DNA of 64,000 bases, from the NCBI GenBank assembly GCA_006386115.1, contig VFIW01000011.1, positions 310,001 to 374,000 on the forward strand, given 5' to 3'. This DNA comes from Globisporangium splendens (taxonomy: Eukaryota > Oomycota > Peronosporomycetes > Pythiales > Pythiaceae). Under the pieces are notes generated by a model. That model did no database searches. It worked only from the letters and a program-made list of their open reading frames with translations, and was not told the origin of the DNA. The translations under genes and the position numbers were made by a program. Shown one piece after another: positions 26,472 to 36,528 of this stretch (position 1 is the stretch's first letter; each line of letters opens with the position of its first letter).

Positions 26472-26869
26472 ATTGCTCCGCCGCTGCATTGTGTCTGAGA
26501 TGATGACGATAGCTTATAGGAAAAGAGAGAGACTCTCCCCCAAGCATTTTGATGTGTATATGCATATGTTCTGCGTCTTCTTTGGGAGGGACAAGATAGA
26601 GCTTTGGTATCTCGTGAATAGAGGAAATTCCAACAACATTTCATTTTGCCTCCGATGCGTTCTTTTAATGTGCATGCAGGTGTCTGCTTCTCTATGCTTG
26701 CTGCGCAGCGATGTCTACGCAAGCTGCTCACTCGTTCGCGCTGGGGAGTGCGAATCAAACCGGCATGATGTGAAGGTATCTCTGTGGCTGCCGCGCGTTC
26801 TCGACTGATTTGAGCGCGATCTGTGTCTCCCTCCATCTCTGTCTTCACTGCTCATCATGTTTGTCTGCC
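26472..26869. other. Intergenic region between convergent eEF3 and POLK
   Basis: About 400 bases between the two stop codons. The sequence is AT-rich after the eEF3 stop, then neutral. It should hold the two 3' ends. No gene or repeat was seen. Confidence 0.4.
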
Positions 26870-29414
26870 TCATGAGAAAAACGTCTGGATCGAGTGCTGC
26901 TGCAGCCCGTGTTTCCGCCGTCGTTTCCTCACCCCAGCACTGCCACCACCACTATCGTCCGACTGGACGCCACTCATGCACGCGTCAATGTGCGTATTGA
27001 CCGATATCAGGTTGCTCGCATTGATCATGTGGCCACAGATCGGACACGGCTGGAAGCACGAAGACGACCCCAGCCTCGCATCGATGACTTCCGCCAGGTT
27101 GGCAGCAGCGGAGCCAGCACAGGTTTCTATCTCGACTTTGCCTTGCTGTGCTGGCGACGTGTCGCTCGTGAGAATACATGCGTCCATGTGTGTGTTCACC
27201 AGTCGGCTATTCTTCGTGTTGAGCATCTCGCCGCAAATCGGACATGGCTGAAATGGATCCTCGTCGCTGACTGCAGCAGCCGCACGTTTCCTTCTCTTCT
27301 GCTGCTTTTCGATACACGCCTCGACATGCGTGTTGATCGCGATCGCATTGCCCACATTGATCATCTTGCTGCAGATCGGACACGGCTGGAAACTTGCCGC
27401 CGACAATCCAGCAGGTTCATTGTCGCTATTCCCTGCACTGCTGGTGTCATTGGTGCCATCGCCTTGCCTCCTTAATGACAACGAAGGAGGGGTGGCGGCT
27501 TCAGACTTCCTCTCTGCGTCTAGTGTTGCCGCGACTATGTCTGATGTCGTATCTTTGGGTAGCGGTGTGGCAAAGTTTGTCATATTAGTGTTGTGCCTAC
27601 CGCTTTTCTTCGTTGCCGTCACGTTTCCATTAGAAATGGCAGCACCATCGCCATCGACTTCGTCAGTTGACTCTGTATTCGATGCCTTTGAAGTCGGATC
27701 CGCCTCCGCCTTTGCCAATGCCGTAAATCGATTGATCCCAAGCTGCCGTTTTGCATTTTCTTTCTCTGCTCCACTTCCTCTATCTCCAAGTGGCACGAGC
27801 GAGGATCCACGCACCCCCATCAACCGCAACGTGAGCGGCAATTCCTTGCGCAGGATCTTCACGGCGTGCTCCCACAGTTCGTCTTTCGTCTGCAACGTCG
27901 CCGCAAAACTCACGGACCGCGTGCGAACCGAGAAATCCGCGCACTTGAGCTTCAGCGTGAGCGTTTTCGCGCCAGTTCGCGCTTTTTCCATGTCAGCAGC
28001 GAGCATTTCGCACACATCGGCGCATATTTTCTCCATGGCTTGTGGATCGCTCACGTTGCGGAACGTGCGCTCCCGACTGAAGCTCTTGCGCTCGGCGTGC
28101 GCTGCATCCCGGTCTTCCTGGATCGCGAGACTCGTGCGCAGCAACCACGGCGCCGTCTTCGTTTCCGTGAACACGTGGAAGAGACTCGCGCGATGCGCAA
28201 ACAGATCCTTCCCCGTCGCGATCCCGAGTGCCGCGGACAAGATCTTCTCCATGACTTTGCCGATGCCGCCGATCTTGCGCACAGGTTGGCTTTGGATGAA
28301 CGACACGACGCTGTCGCGCGTGAATGGGACCACGAACTGTCCATTCGGTTTGTTCCTATCCGAGGCGATCTACAAGGGGATGCCATACAGTCCATTAGCC
28401 ATGACAATAACAAAAATGAAAGCAATTCAGCATCACTACCTTTGCGAGCATGGTGTTGACTGCGATACCAGCACTCGCGGTCAGCGCGGTCTTTTGGAAG
28501 ATTCGGGCGCGAATCTCGGCCACAATGGACGACGCGATCTGCACGCGTCGCGCTTGCTTCATGTGCTGCTGGCAGTCCTCGTGCTTGGACTCCTCTTCTT
28601 CCTCTTCTCCTTCAGCGTCGTCACCAGACGCCTCATGGTCTACGATGCAATACCTGGGCCAATGTGCCTCCATGTACTCGGTGATGTCCAGCTTTGCTTC
28701 GTCGAGACTGAACGCGGAAAAGTGCGGGTCGTACTCGGCAAAGATCTCTCGGATCTGGGTCGCGACTTGCTTGTACTTGCTGAAATTTGGCGGCACAAAT
28801 ACCAGCTCGGGACAAAGCTCCTTGCCGATGAACCCGGGCATCGCGGCGCGCACGCCGAACTTGCGCGCAATGTAGTTGGTGGTCGAGATCATACTGAGCC
28901 CGCCGACAGCCAGCGGCACCTCGCGAAGCTTCGGGTTGTCGCGCATCTCGACGGCCGCGTAGAACATGTCCATGTCAACCACGACGATCGTGCGCGTGAG
29001 GTCGCGCGCCGCCTCCAGTTGGACAACGAGTTTGTCTACTTGTGCCTGCAGCGCGTCGCGCTTGGCCGTCGACAACCGCGCGAGCTGCTCGCGCATGACC
29101 TCGATCTTGGCGTTCACCTTGCCGTTCTGTTTCATCGAGTTCTGGAAAAACTTCGAGTCCTTCGACATGTCGTACACGACCTTCTCCACGTGCTCTTTGT
29201 CCACGTGGCTCATGCCCGCCTTCTGCGCCGTGAACACAAACAGCTCGCGCCCCAATCCCGCATGATCTGCTGCTGCTGCTGGTAACGGCGCATTTGCTTC
29301 TTGCACGTCTTGCTCGGCGGCGGCGCTGCTTGTGGCTGCAGATGCGCCATCACAGGATGCCGATGCGTTGCCTTCAGCCATGGTGTGCGCCGTGCCACTG
29401 TGCTTGTCTCCCAT
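26870..29414 (-). CDS. POLK: Y-family DNA polymerase kappa with three UBZ fingers and a PIP box
   Basis: Two exons (29414-28440, 28369-26870) give 824 aa; human Pol kappa has 870. The catalytic carboxylates sit in VVVDMDMFYAAVEMRDNP (about residue 146) and FSLDEAKLDIT. The finger motif STTNYIARKFGVRAAMPGFI and the splice-spanning MLAK/IASDRNKPNGQ also match the kappa branch. After the little-finger domain come three near-repeat CxxC...HxxxC zinc fingers of UBZ4 type (about 652, 698 and 763, each starting FQPCPIC). The protein ends in a basic patch and the PCNA-binding motif QHSIQTFF. It copies past minor-groove lesions. The fingers bind ubiquitylated PCNA and the PIP box binds PCNA, all in the nucleus. 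Human Pol kappa has two fingers. An acidic insert (DDAEGEEEEEES) interrupts the palm. A second ATG at codon 12 could also start the protein. Confidence 0.93.
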
Positions 29415-29790
29415 CCGCCCTATAGCTGCAAATGTGCAATGGCAGCAGCAGCATTGCCGCTGCCAGCTTTATCTGCGCGTGCAGCATGACTGACTGCACC
29501 CTTCCCGCCAGAAATAGTCTGTTTTTGACATTTTCGACATGACAATTGGCGCGCCATGTTGAGCGACTTGCGCGACGCTGGCGCCAAATCGATGTGCGGT
29601 GGCAAACGACACTCTTTACTTGATTTTCTATTCTTCTTCATCCTTTTTGTCACTGTTTACTGATAAATACAACAGGCTGGCAATACACACGCATCTCAGC
29701 ACTTCAATTCACGGCGCTCTCTGTCTTGGGTAATGGATCGCGTTGCACCAAGTTCACTGAGTGCGTTTCGGCGAGGAGATACCCATATAC
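29415..29790. other. Intergenic region upstream of POLK
   Basis: About 376 bases between the POLK start and the 3' end of the phosphatase-like gene, both on the minus strand. It must contain the POLK promoter. No recognisable gene. Confidence 0.35.
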
Positions 29791-30769
29791 CTAGATGCCG
29801 GCGAGGTCGAGCGCCTCCAGGGAGCGCGGGATCGGCAGATCCAGCAGCGCTTCTTCGATGATTGGGTCCACTTCCTCGATGCCGTCGGCAGCGTCCGCGT
29901 TCATCGTGCGCGAGCGACTCGCTTCCTCAAATTGCCGAATGATCGCTTCCGTTTTGTCCACTTCGGTCTCCCACTTTATGGTTTGCGTGCTACAAAAAAA
30001 TAAAGATATGCCCACATGAATGAAACGGCGCTCCATATAAAGGCAATTGCAATGATTCGTGGTGGCCACCATACCTCGTTGCGCCGCCGGGTCCGCTTTC
30101 GTTGTAGTTCGACACCGCGAGCTCCAGATCTGGCTGGTGGATGATCATCGTCGGGTGTTTCGTGATGCGGATGCCATTCCAGAGCCATTTGGGCGCATCG
30201 GCCGTGACCACAATCTCCTCAGAAAACGCTGCTAAGTACTCGGATTCGTCTTTCTCAATGCCGTGATCGCGTGTGAACCTAGACGTTGAATAACAACGCA
30301 CGAGCACCAAAATTTTATAGAAATGACCACAAACACCAAGTAGTCAAATGTGTGGATGCAAATTCCACCTGCAAAATTCGGACACGGTCGCGACTTTGGT
30401 CCAGTTTTGCAGTTTGCGCAGCACCATGATGATGATGCCCGTGACGTTGGCGCCATCGAGGCAATGCAGATACACGGGCAGGTTCTCCTGCTTGATCACG
30501 ATCTGCAGGATCTGGCTCACGGTCGTCGGCGACACGGTCACGTTGTCGGACGTGAACTTCTCGGCGTAGAAGTGGTAGTTGACGATCTTCTCGGCCGCGC
30601 AAAACTCGGCCAAGTCGGACGTCGGCGGCTCAGGGATGACCGAGATCACGGTCTTGAGCCCCAGCCGGTTGAGGAAGCGGAAGTTCTTGAGCGTCGGGTA
30701 CGAGCCGCGGTAGAGTCCCTGCTGCACGTTGCTGAAGCGGAACGGAGGGATCAGCGCCGGCGCACTCAT
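29791..30769 (-). CDS. OCA/Siw14-type tyrosine phosphatase-like protein lacking the catalytic Arg
   Basis: Three minus-strand exons (30769-30369, 30278-30075, 29989-29791) give 267 aa; an alternative ATG at 30784 adds five residues. The N-terminal 165 residues match the plant-and-fungi atypical dual-specificity (PFA-DSP) family: RFSNVQQGLYRGSYPT at the start, a conserved LGLKTVISVIPE strand, and a P-loop. The loop reads HCLDGANVTG. The nucleophile Cys (103) is present, but the Arg of CX5R is Val109, so protein-phosphatase activity by the usual mechanism is unlikely. Active relatives remove phosphate from inositol pyrophosphates or phosphoproteins. This member more likely binds a ligand or partner, like the inactive yeast OCA subunits (inference). 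The C-terminal extension is acidic and helical. No membrane segment. Confidence 0.8.
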
Positions 30770-31303
30770 GGCCACGGCGCACATGCGAGGACGATCTGTT
30801 GTTGTCTTGCGGATATGAGCTGAGCGATGACGCCTTGTGGTGCTGATTCGGGATTTTTGTCCCTCGTGTCCTGAACTTTGCTTGTGGGTCAAATGAGAGT
30901 TGATGATGGGTAAAGCCCACGAGAGGGATTTGGGGTGTCAGTTGAACCCGTTTTGACCCGCTCTTGACACTTGGCTGTCATCAATGTGTGTTCTGCTTTC
31001 GACATCGGTGGTGTTGAGAATGTGTGATGTTTAGATTCGCAGTGCGAACTTCGCACTAAATCCTCCAACCCACATCCAAACCCGACCCATTCCAACCCTT
31101 TCTGATCAGAGTAGGCGGGTCCACAAGAAGACCCGCATGGGTTGCCTACATCAACCAAACCCAACCCGCGGGGAAAGTCAAGGTCCAAGGAGGGGCGACA
31201 CGTTTCGCGTGATGCTGCCATCACATCACACACATCCAGATAGTTAATCGCCACGTGAAGCGCATCGTCCATCTTTCTTCTCTTCTGTTACTCTCTCGCC
31301 ACG
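30770..31303. other. Divergent intergenic region between the phosphatase-like and RING genes
   Basis: About 530 bases with genes leaving on both sides. It contains direct, imperfect repeats of the words CCCAACCC / AACCCGCGG near 31070-31175 and no credible open frame. It is probably a bidirectional promoter. Confidence 0.35.
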
Positions 31304-32017
31304 ATGTTCGTGATGGTGAACGCGGGGACCGACAACCCCTGGCTGATCGCGCTGCTGCTGTTCGTGCAGGTGATCGTGCCGATCCTGCAGTCGAGCGCCG
31401 GCAGCGACGATGATGACTCGCAGGCGACCAACCTGCTCGCACTCTTCATCTTGGGTCTCGCGCTGCTCTCGGGGTGGAAGCTTGCGCGCTTTTCCCGCAT
31501 CCTGCGCGACATGCGCGGACTGTACCCGCATCTGTCGTGGCTCGCGTTCTTCAAAGAGGCGTATGCGCGCTCGCAGGCCCAGTCCGCCGCTGCTGCGCGT
31601 GCGGCGAGGGAGACTGCGAATGGCGGCAATGGGAACGACGCGACCAACTCGGATAATTTCAACAAAGTGATGCGTATGATCCAGGTGATGCCGACGGAGG
31701 AGTTCAAGACGCCCGCAGAGCTGCAGCATGCGACGATCTGTGAGCTGAAAGAGCGCTTGAAGCGCCGCGGTGTCGCGTACTCCGGCTGCGTGGAGCGCAA
31801 GGAGCTGGTCGATTTGCTGGTCGAGTTCCGCGGTGGTCCGTCGAACAACGACACGTGCTGCATCTGCTGCGAAGAGTACCAGTCGGGCGATGTGATGCGG
31901 TTGCTGCGGAAGTGCAAGCACGAGTTCCACTTGGAATGCCTGGACAAGTGGGCGTTCTCGTCCGTGAACCTGCAGCGTCTGCCGTCGTGTCCATTGTGCA
32001 ATCAAGCGCTGGAATGA
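31304..32017 (+). CDS. Membrane-anchored RING-H2 finger protein, probable E3 ubiquitin ligase
   Basis: A single exon of 237 aa. Two hydrophobic segments lie at about 12-30 (PWLIALLLFVQVIVPIL) and 44-62 (LLALFILGLALLSGWKLA), separated by a short acidic loop; this suggests a hairpin anchor with the rest in the cytosol. A helical segment at about 140-175 (ICELKERLKRRG...ERKELVDLLVEF) resembles SAP-like modules. The C-terminal RING is of C3H2C3 type: CxxC in CCICC, then CKHEFHLEC, then CPLC. RING-H2 proteins recruit E2 enzymes to ubiquitylate substrates. The substrate is unknown; location suggests organelle-membrane quality control (inference). Start: first ATG, in a suitable context after the C-rich leader. 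Confidence 0.85.
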   Translation: MFVMVNAGTDNPWLIALLLFVQVIVPILQSSAGSDDDDSQATNLLALFILGLALLSGWKLARFSRILRDMRGLYPHLSWLAFFKEAYARSQAQSAAAARAARETANGGNGNDATNSDNFNKVMRMIQVMPTEEFKTPAELQHATICELKERLKRRGVAYSGCVERKELVDLLVEFRGGPSNNDTCCICCEEYQSGDVMRLLRKCKHEFHLECLDKWAFSSVNLQRLPSCPLCNQALE

Positions 32018-32468
32018 GCTGGAAAACGATCAGCGCATTTTTAGTTTACTGCTGTGGAGATGCGCAACAACAACAACAACAGCTAACTGCCCACATTGGT
32101 GTGCAATCGACACGAAAGGTCACGAGCGCCAGCGCAACTCAGCCAACGACGTGCACAACAAGGATACCATGCTGTGCGTCCATCGGGAGCAGCAGGAAAC
32201 CGAAAATCAAGACACACACAAATTCGTCATGGTCTCCGATTTTTCTCGCGCTGTGCAACGCCAAGCGACGATTACTCCCACCTCGTTGCAGACACAAGCA
32301 AAAGTAACGCGATGGCCAGCATCATAGCGAGTCTTTACTTCTTATCTACTAGTTGGTTCTATTTAGCTGTAATTATCAATCGAACTAACACAGCCGCAGC
32401 TTCCACACTCGGCATCATTTCCCCACACCATGATCGCCTGCTTTTAAGAGAAGAGCAATGTCACTAAA
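32018..32468. other. Intergenic region between the RING and RCC1 genes
   Basis: About 450 bases. A CAACAACAACAACAACAG microsatellite occurs near 32066-32083, and the 3' half is AT-rich before the RCC1-gene start. No gene seen. Confidence 0.35.
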
Positions 32469-33817
32469 ATGAGTTCCTCGCTTTACTGCCCGTCACCCGT
32501 TTGCGCCGCACACCAACAACCATTCTGCCATTCTGACAGCATGATGCTCAGGAGCAAACGCATCGTCCAGACGCCGCTGCGCATGCGCGCCGCATCCACG
32601 CACGCGGGCGCAGGGCTCTACTCGTACGGCGAAGGGCACCTCGGCTCGCTCGGTACTGGTTCCTACGACAGCGTCGCGGTCCCCACGCAGCTCGCGAGCA
32701 CGACGGAGCTCGGAGTCATCACGCAGCTGTCTGCGGGCTGGGCACACGCGGGCTTCATCGCGGACGGCAACGCGTACGTGTATGGACGCACGCAGTCGTT
32801 CCGCGACGTGATCCGCTCGACCAACATCCAGCGCATCGCGCCGTGGCTGCTCTCGTCGATGAACAGCTTCACGCTCAAGCGCGGCGTCGATACGCTGCTG
32901 CCTGCGCACGTGGAGCTCCCGGCTGGCGAAAAGGCCAAGAAGATCGTGTGTTCGACGGCGCTGACGTTCATCCTGACCGAGAGCGGCAAGCTGTTCACGT
33001 TCGGCGCCAACTCGTATGGCCAGTGCGGCAACAACGTCGAGGGCGTGAGCGAAGTGGAACCACAGCACGTGCAATTCGGAGACGGCGACGAGGTCGTTGA
33101 CATCGCCGCGGGCTACCAGCACGGCCTCGCGGTCACCAAGCATGGCGCCGTGTTCTCGTGGGGCAAGGGCGAGCGCGGTCAATTGGGTTTTGGCACTGCG
33201 AACATCAAGTCCCCGCAGGAGATCATCGCGCTCAAGGGCAAGAAGATCGTGGCTGTGCGTGCGGGTTTCAACCACTCGAGTGCGCTGACCGACGACGGCG
33301 AACTGTTTGTGTGGGGGAAACTGCTCAACCTGAAGGGCAAAGAGGAGAGCAACGGTGACCAGATCATCCCGCGCCTTGTGCGCACGAGCGACGCCGTGAC
33401 CCTGCTGGAATGCAGTCATTTCCACACGTCGTACATAACAGGTAAGCCACAGAATGATGCTTTATCTGACATGAAAGCTCATAAATTTGTTTGCCTCTCT
33501 CTTTTCTAGCGGATGACAAGATCTGGATCGTGGGGCGCACGCCGTCGGGACACCAGGAGAAGCAGGACCAGCTCATCCACGTGTCGTCGACGATGCACGC
33601 GACGCCGTTCCAGATCACGAACGAGCAGCTCGTGTCGGCGAGTTCGATCCGCAGGATCGGCAAGGGCGTCGACAGCAGCGCGTTCGTCACCAAGGACGGC
33701 AGAGCGTTCGAGTGGACGTACACTGGCGGTCTGAAACCCGTGGACGACACCAAGCACTTGCGAGTGGAAGCCCTCGAGAGCGGCTTCAAGTACCGCTTGC
33801 TGCTCGCAACCAAGTAG
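32469..33817 (+). CDS. RCC1-repeat protein, possibly mitochondrial (RCC1L-like)
   Basis: Two exons (32469-33441, 33510-33817) give 426 aa from the first ATG, or 402 aa from the paired ATGs at 32541. RCC1-type blades are seen as GLYSYGEGHLGSLG, KLFTFGANSYGQCG, AVFSWGKGERGQLGFG and ELFVWGKLL, so the protein should fold as a beta-propeller. From the internal start, the sequence MMLRSKRIVQTPLRMRAAST is rich in Arg/Ser/Thr and lacks acids, like a mitochondrial presequence. Together with the propeller this recalls RCC1L, which acts in mitochondrial ribosome and GTPase function. That assignment is inference; a nuclear Ran exchange factor is the alternative but less likely given the presequence and short length. 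Confidence 0.75.
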
Positions 33818-33890
33818 CTTTTGAGCTCTCATAACACTATGCAATAGAAACAAGCACTCTAGCAGCAAATACAAGCTTCAGCTGATGATG

Positions 33891-33913
33891 CCACACACAC
33901 ACACACACACACA
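33891..33913. repeat. (CA)n microsatellite
   Basis: A run of about eleven CA units directly downstream of the RCC1 gene stop, in the short gap before the minus-strand SANT gene. Confidence 0.9.
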
Positions 33914-34036
33914 GAAAGCGTTCATGAAAAATGACTCTTGTTTATTTGTCTATTATACCGATACGGAACGCTTCGCCACTCCTACTTACAATACAATGCA
34001 AAACTTTCATGCTAACTCTCTCGTTTCGTCCTATTC

Positions 34037-36528
34037 TTACAAATCAAATTCTTCTTTCGCGACGAGCATCGGGGTGATGCGACGACGCAGGCGTTGCGTG
34101 TTGGGGCTGCAGCCCACAAAGTTGTCGTCGTCGTTTTCGTCCAAAAGCGCTGCCAGTGGACACGCTGGGTCACTTCGCTTCTTGTCTTCACAAGCTAGGA
34201 GCTCGCCGTGGAACGCCATGCTCTCTCCAAACTGCTGGAGACCACGCGCAGGAGATGGAGAGGCTGACCTGCCTTTGCTTCTGCTTTTGGTTTTGCTGCT
34301 GCTGCTGCTACTGCTACTGCTAGCGGCGGAACTGTCTTCCCCCAAGTCCGCAAAGCTGATCTCCTCGGCAAACAGGCTCCCAGGGGAACGCACAAGGTTC
34401 TCGCTCTCATGCTGCTTCTCCAGCACCCAACTCGGTGTCTCTGTCGACCATGCGTAGTACACCACCACCACGTTCTCGTTCTTCAACTGGGTGCCGCAGC
34501 GTTTCCAGATATCCAAGCACGTGACCGATCGATCGTACGCCGACCAACTACCAGCCGAGACATCGGCTTCTTCTTGCAACGTGGCGTCACGCTGCTTATC
34601 GTAAAAGTGTAGACGCGCATTCGCAGGTACGAGCTCCCGCACATGCTTCCATTTCTTTGCCATGTGCTGTGCGACTTCCGAGATCTTCTTTGTCGACGTG
34701 AGCTTCAGTTCGACCTTCGGGTTGCATCCTGAGCTCGCGACGTGGGTCTTGGTGACGTTGTCCATGGGCACAATGCGCATCTTGATGTACATTTTCTTTT
34801 TCGAGCTCTGTGGCTGTGGTGTCTGCGAGTACAGGTGCTCTCGATGTAGCTGCTGGGAGAACCCGGACGTCGGTGCAGGGCTCACAAACAATTCCACGTG
34901 CTGTCGTTTGGCCTTTGACGGCGTCTCGTCCACGATGGTGCTACCAACGCCAGCACCCGACAACGACTCGACGCGCTTGCGCTTTGGTGCATGCATCACG
35001 AACGCATTGCCAACCATAGCTGCTGATTGCTGCGGCTGAACGGCATGGGGAGGAGGAACAAGTTTGGCTACAGCGTTGTCTACAGCAGGTGCAGCAAGAG
35101 CGCGCTTCTTTCGTACCATTGGATGGTGCACGACCACTTTCTCCGCAGCATCCGCAGACTGTGCCGCAGCAGTGGAACGAGCAACGCTTGGTGCAGGAGC
35201 CGACAGCGAAAATACACTGGGTCGTGGAGCTTCGCGCGCACGGGCCAAGTGCTGCTCTGCGTGCTTCATCGCGAGGTACGATGGAGCCGAGTTGCACGTA
35301 AAGTTGGCCAACGATTTGGCTTTCAGCATCTGCCTTCGACTGCGGATAATCGACTGCAGCAGCACATGCGAGAGCCGTTTCTTAATCGCTGGATCAGCCG
35401 TCGCAACATTCTGAAAGCTGCAAGCACATCAAAACAAATAGAGCAAAGCAAAGGTCAATCGCTGGTAGTATAACACAAGCCAATAAATCATCGACAGCAC
35501 GTACTCTTTCTTGTGGCTGTCATCGGTCAGCAGCTTGCTCCAACACCACACAGCGATGCGCACTTCGTCTGGATTCGTCAGATCGATGTCGTTCTCGAGC
35601 TCCTTGAGCAAGCCCGTGATGTTGCTGAGCACGATCGTGTAGAAAAGCCGCACTTCGATCACGTTCTTCGTCTTGATCTTCTTGCTGATAGCGTCGAACC
35701 GCTGCAAGAGAAGCGTGCTGAACGACGAGTCCTTGTCGACCGACGGCCACTTGTTCTTGAACGTCGAGAAAAACGCGTTCTGCTCGTGTTCGGTCCACGT
35801 CGTCGACAGCGGCTCGCTCTTGGTCGGCCGCCGTCGCTTCACGGTGCCTGTGTTGTGGTTGTGGTGCAGCATGTTCACGTGTGGTTGCTCAACCCGCACA
35901 GGCGTGAGGAAGCTGTGGCTCACCGTCTGCGTCTCTGGTGTCTTTGCGGATGTGTTCACGAGCGTGAGTGCTTTTCTCCGCTTGCGAGCCGCCGATGTGG
36001 TCGCGGCGCTCGTTGGTCGAGTGGCGGCGTTCACTGTAATGGAGGTGCTCTTGGGAGTGGCTGCACTTGCTGCGTCGGAGCGTGGAGACTGCACTGTAGT
36101 GGTCTTTCTTGGTGTCGACACGGATTTGTGGCCACTGTTGCTATCAGTAGCACTGGTCTGGTGATGCCACTCGACAGGCTCGACCTTTGCGGCGAGAATC
36201 GGCGACAAGTCCGACTCGAACGGGAATTCCGGGTGGCCGCTGCCCACGAGCTGCTGGTCGCCCTCGTACTCGAACGACGAGTCCCCGCTGAGCATCGGGA
36301 ACAGCGACTGCACGTCGTCGTGGTCGAGAATCGGCAGTGAGGTGTTGAGCACGTCGTGGTCGCCCGCCATCATCGCGAGACCGTCCAACTGGTCGGCGTC
36401 GTCAAGCCACGAGCTCAATGACAACGAGTCTATCGACAAAATAGGCGAATACACAGAGTTACGAGTCATAATATCGCACAGATAATATGCATTCATGATG
36501 TGTGCGTACCTCGACTGGAGTGCTCCAT
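34037..36528 (-). CDS. SANT-domain nuclear protein, Cramped/TKI1-like
   Basis: The preferred model has three minus-strand exons (36528-36510, 36429-35505, 35417-34037), total 774 aa. The 19-base first exon codes MEHSSR and joins through an 80-bp consensus intron to DSLSLSSWLDD. An unspliced start at 36496 would give 790 aa. The N-terminal region is acidic and disordered, with a basic patch (ARKRRKALT) in the middle. A SANT/Myb-like domain reads WTEHEQNAFFSTFKN then VRLFYTIVLSNI at about 240-310, the arrangement seen in Cramped (CRAMP1) and plant TSL-kinase-interacting protein. The C-terminal half carries a short conserved-looking block (KKMYIKMRIVPM to YYAWSTETPSW), a Ser-rich linker and a basic tail. 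Cramped proteins control histone gene expression; function here is only inferred. Confidence 0.65.

Noticed and set aside
23283..26489. Open frame of 1068 codons on the minus strand, antisense to eEF3
   Set aside because: It is an artefact of the strong codon bias of eEF3, which avoids codons that read as stops on the other strand. Its translation is Leu/Val/Arg/His-rich without known domains. Similar antisense frames (368-386 codons) lie opposite the AKR genes for the same reason. Claims of antisense genes in the oomycete Achlya have been explained this way.
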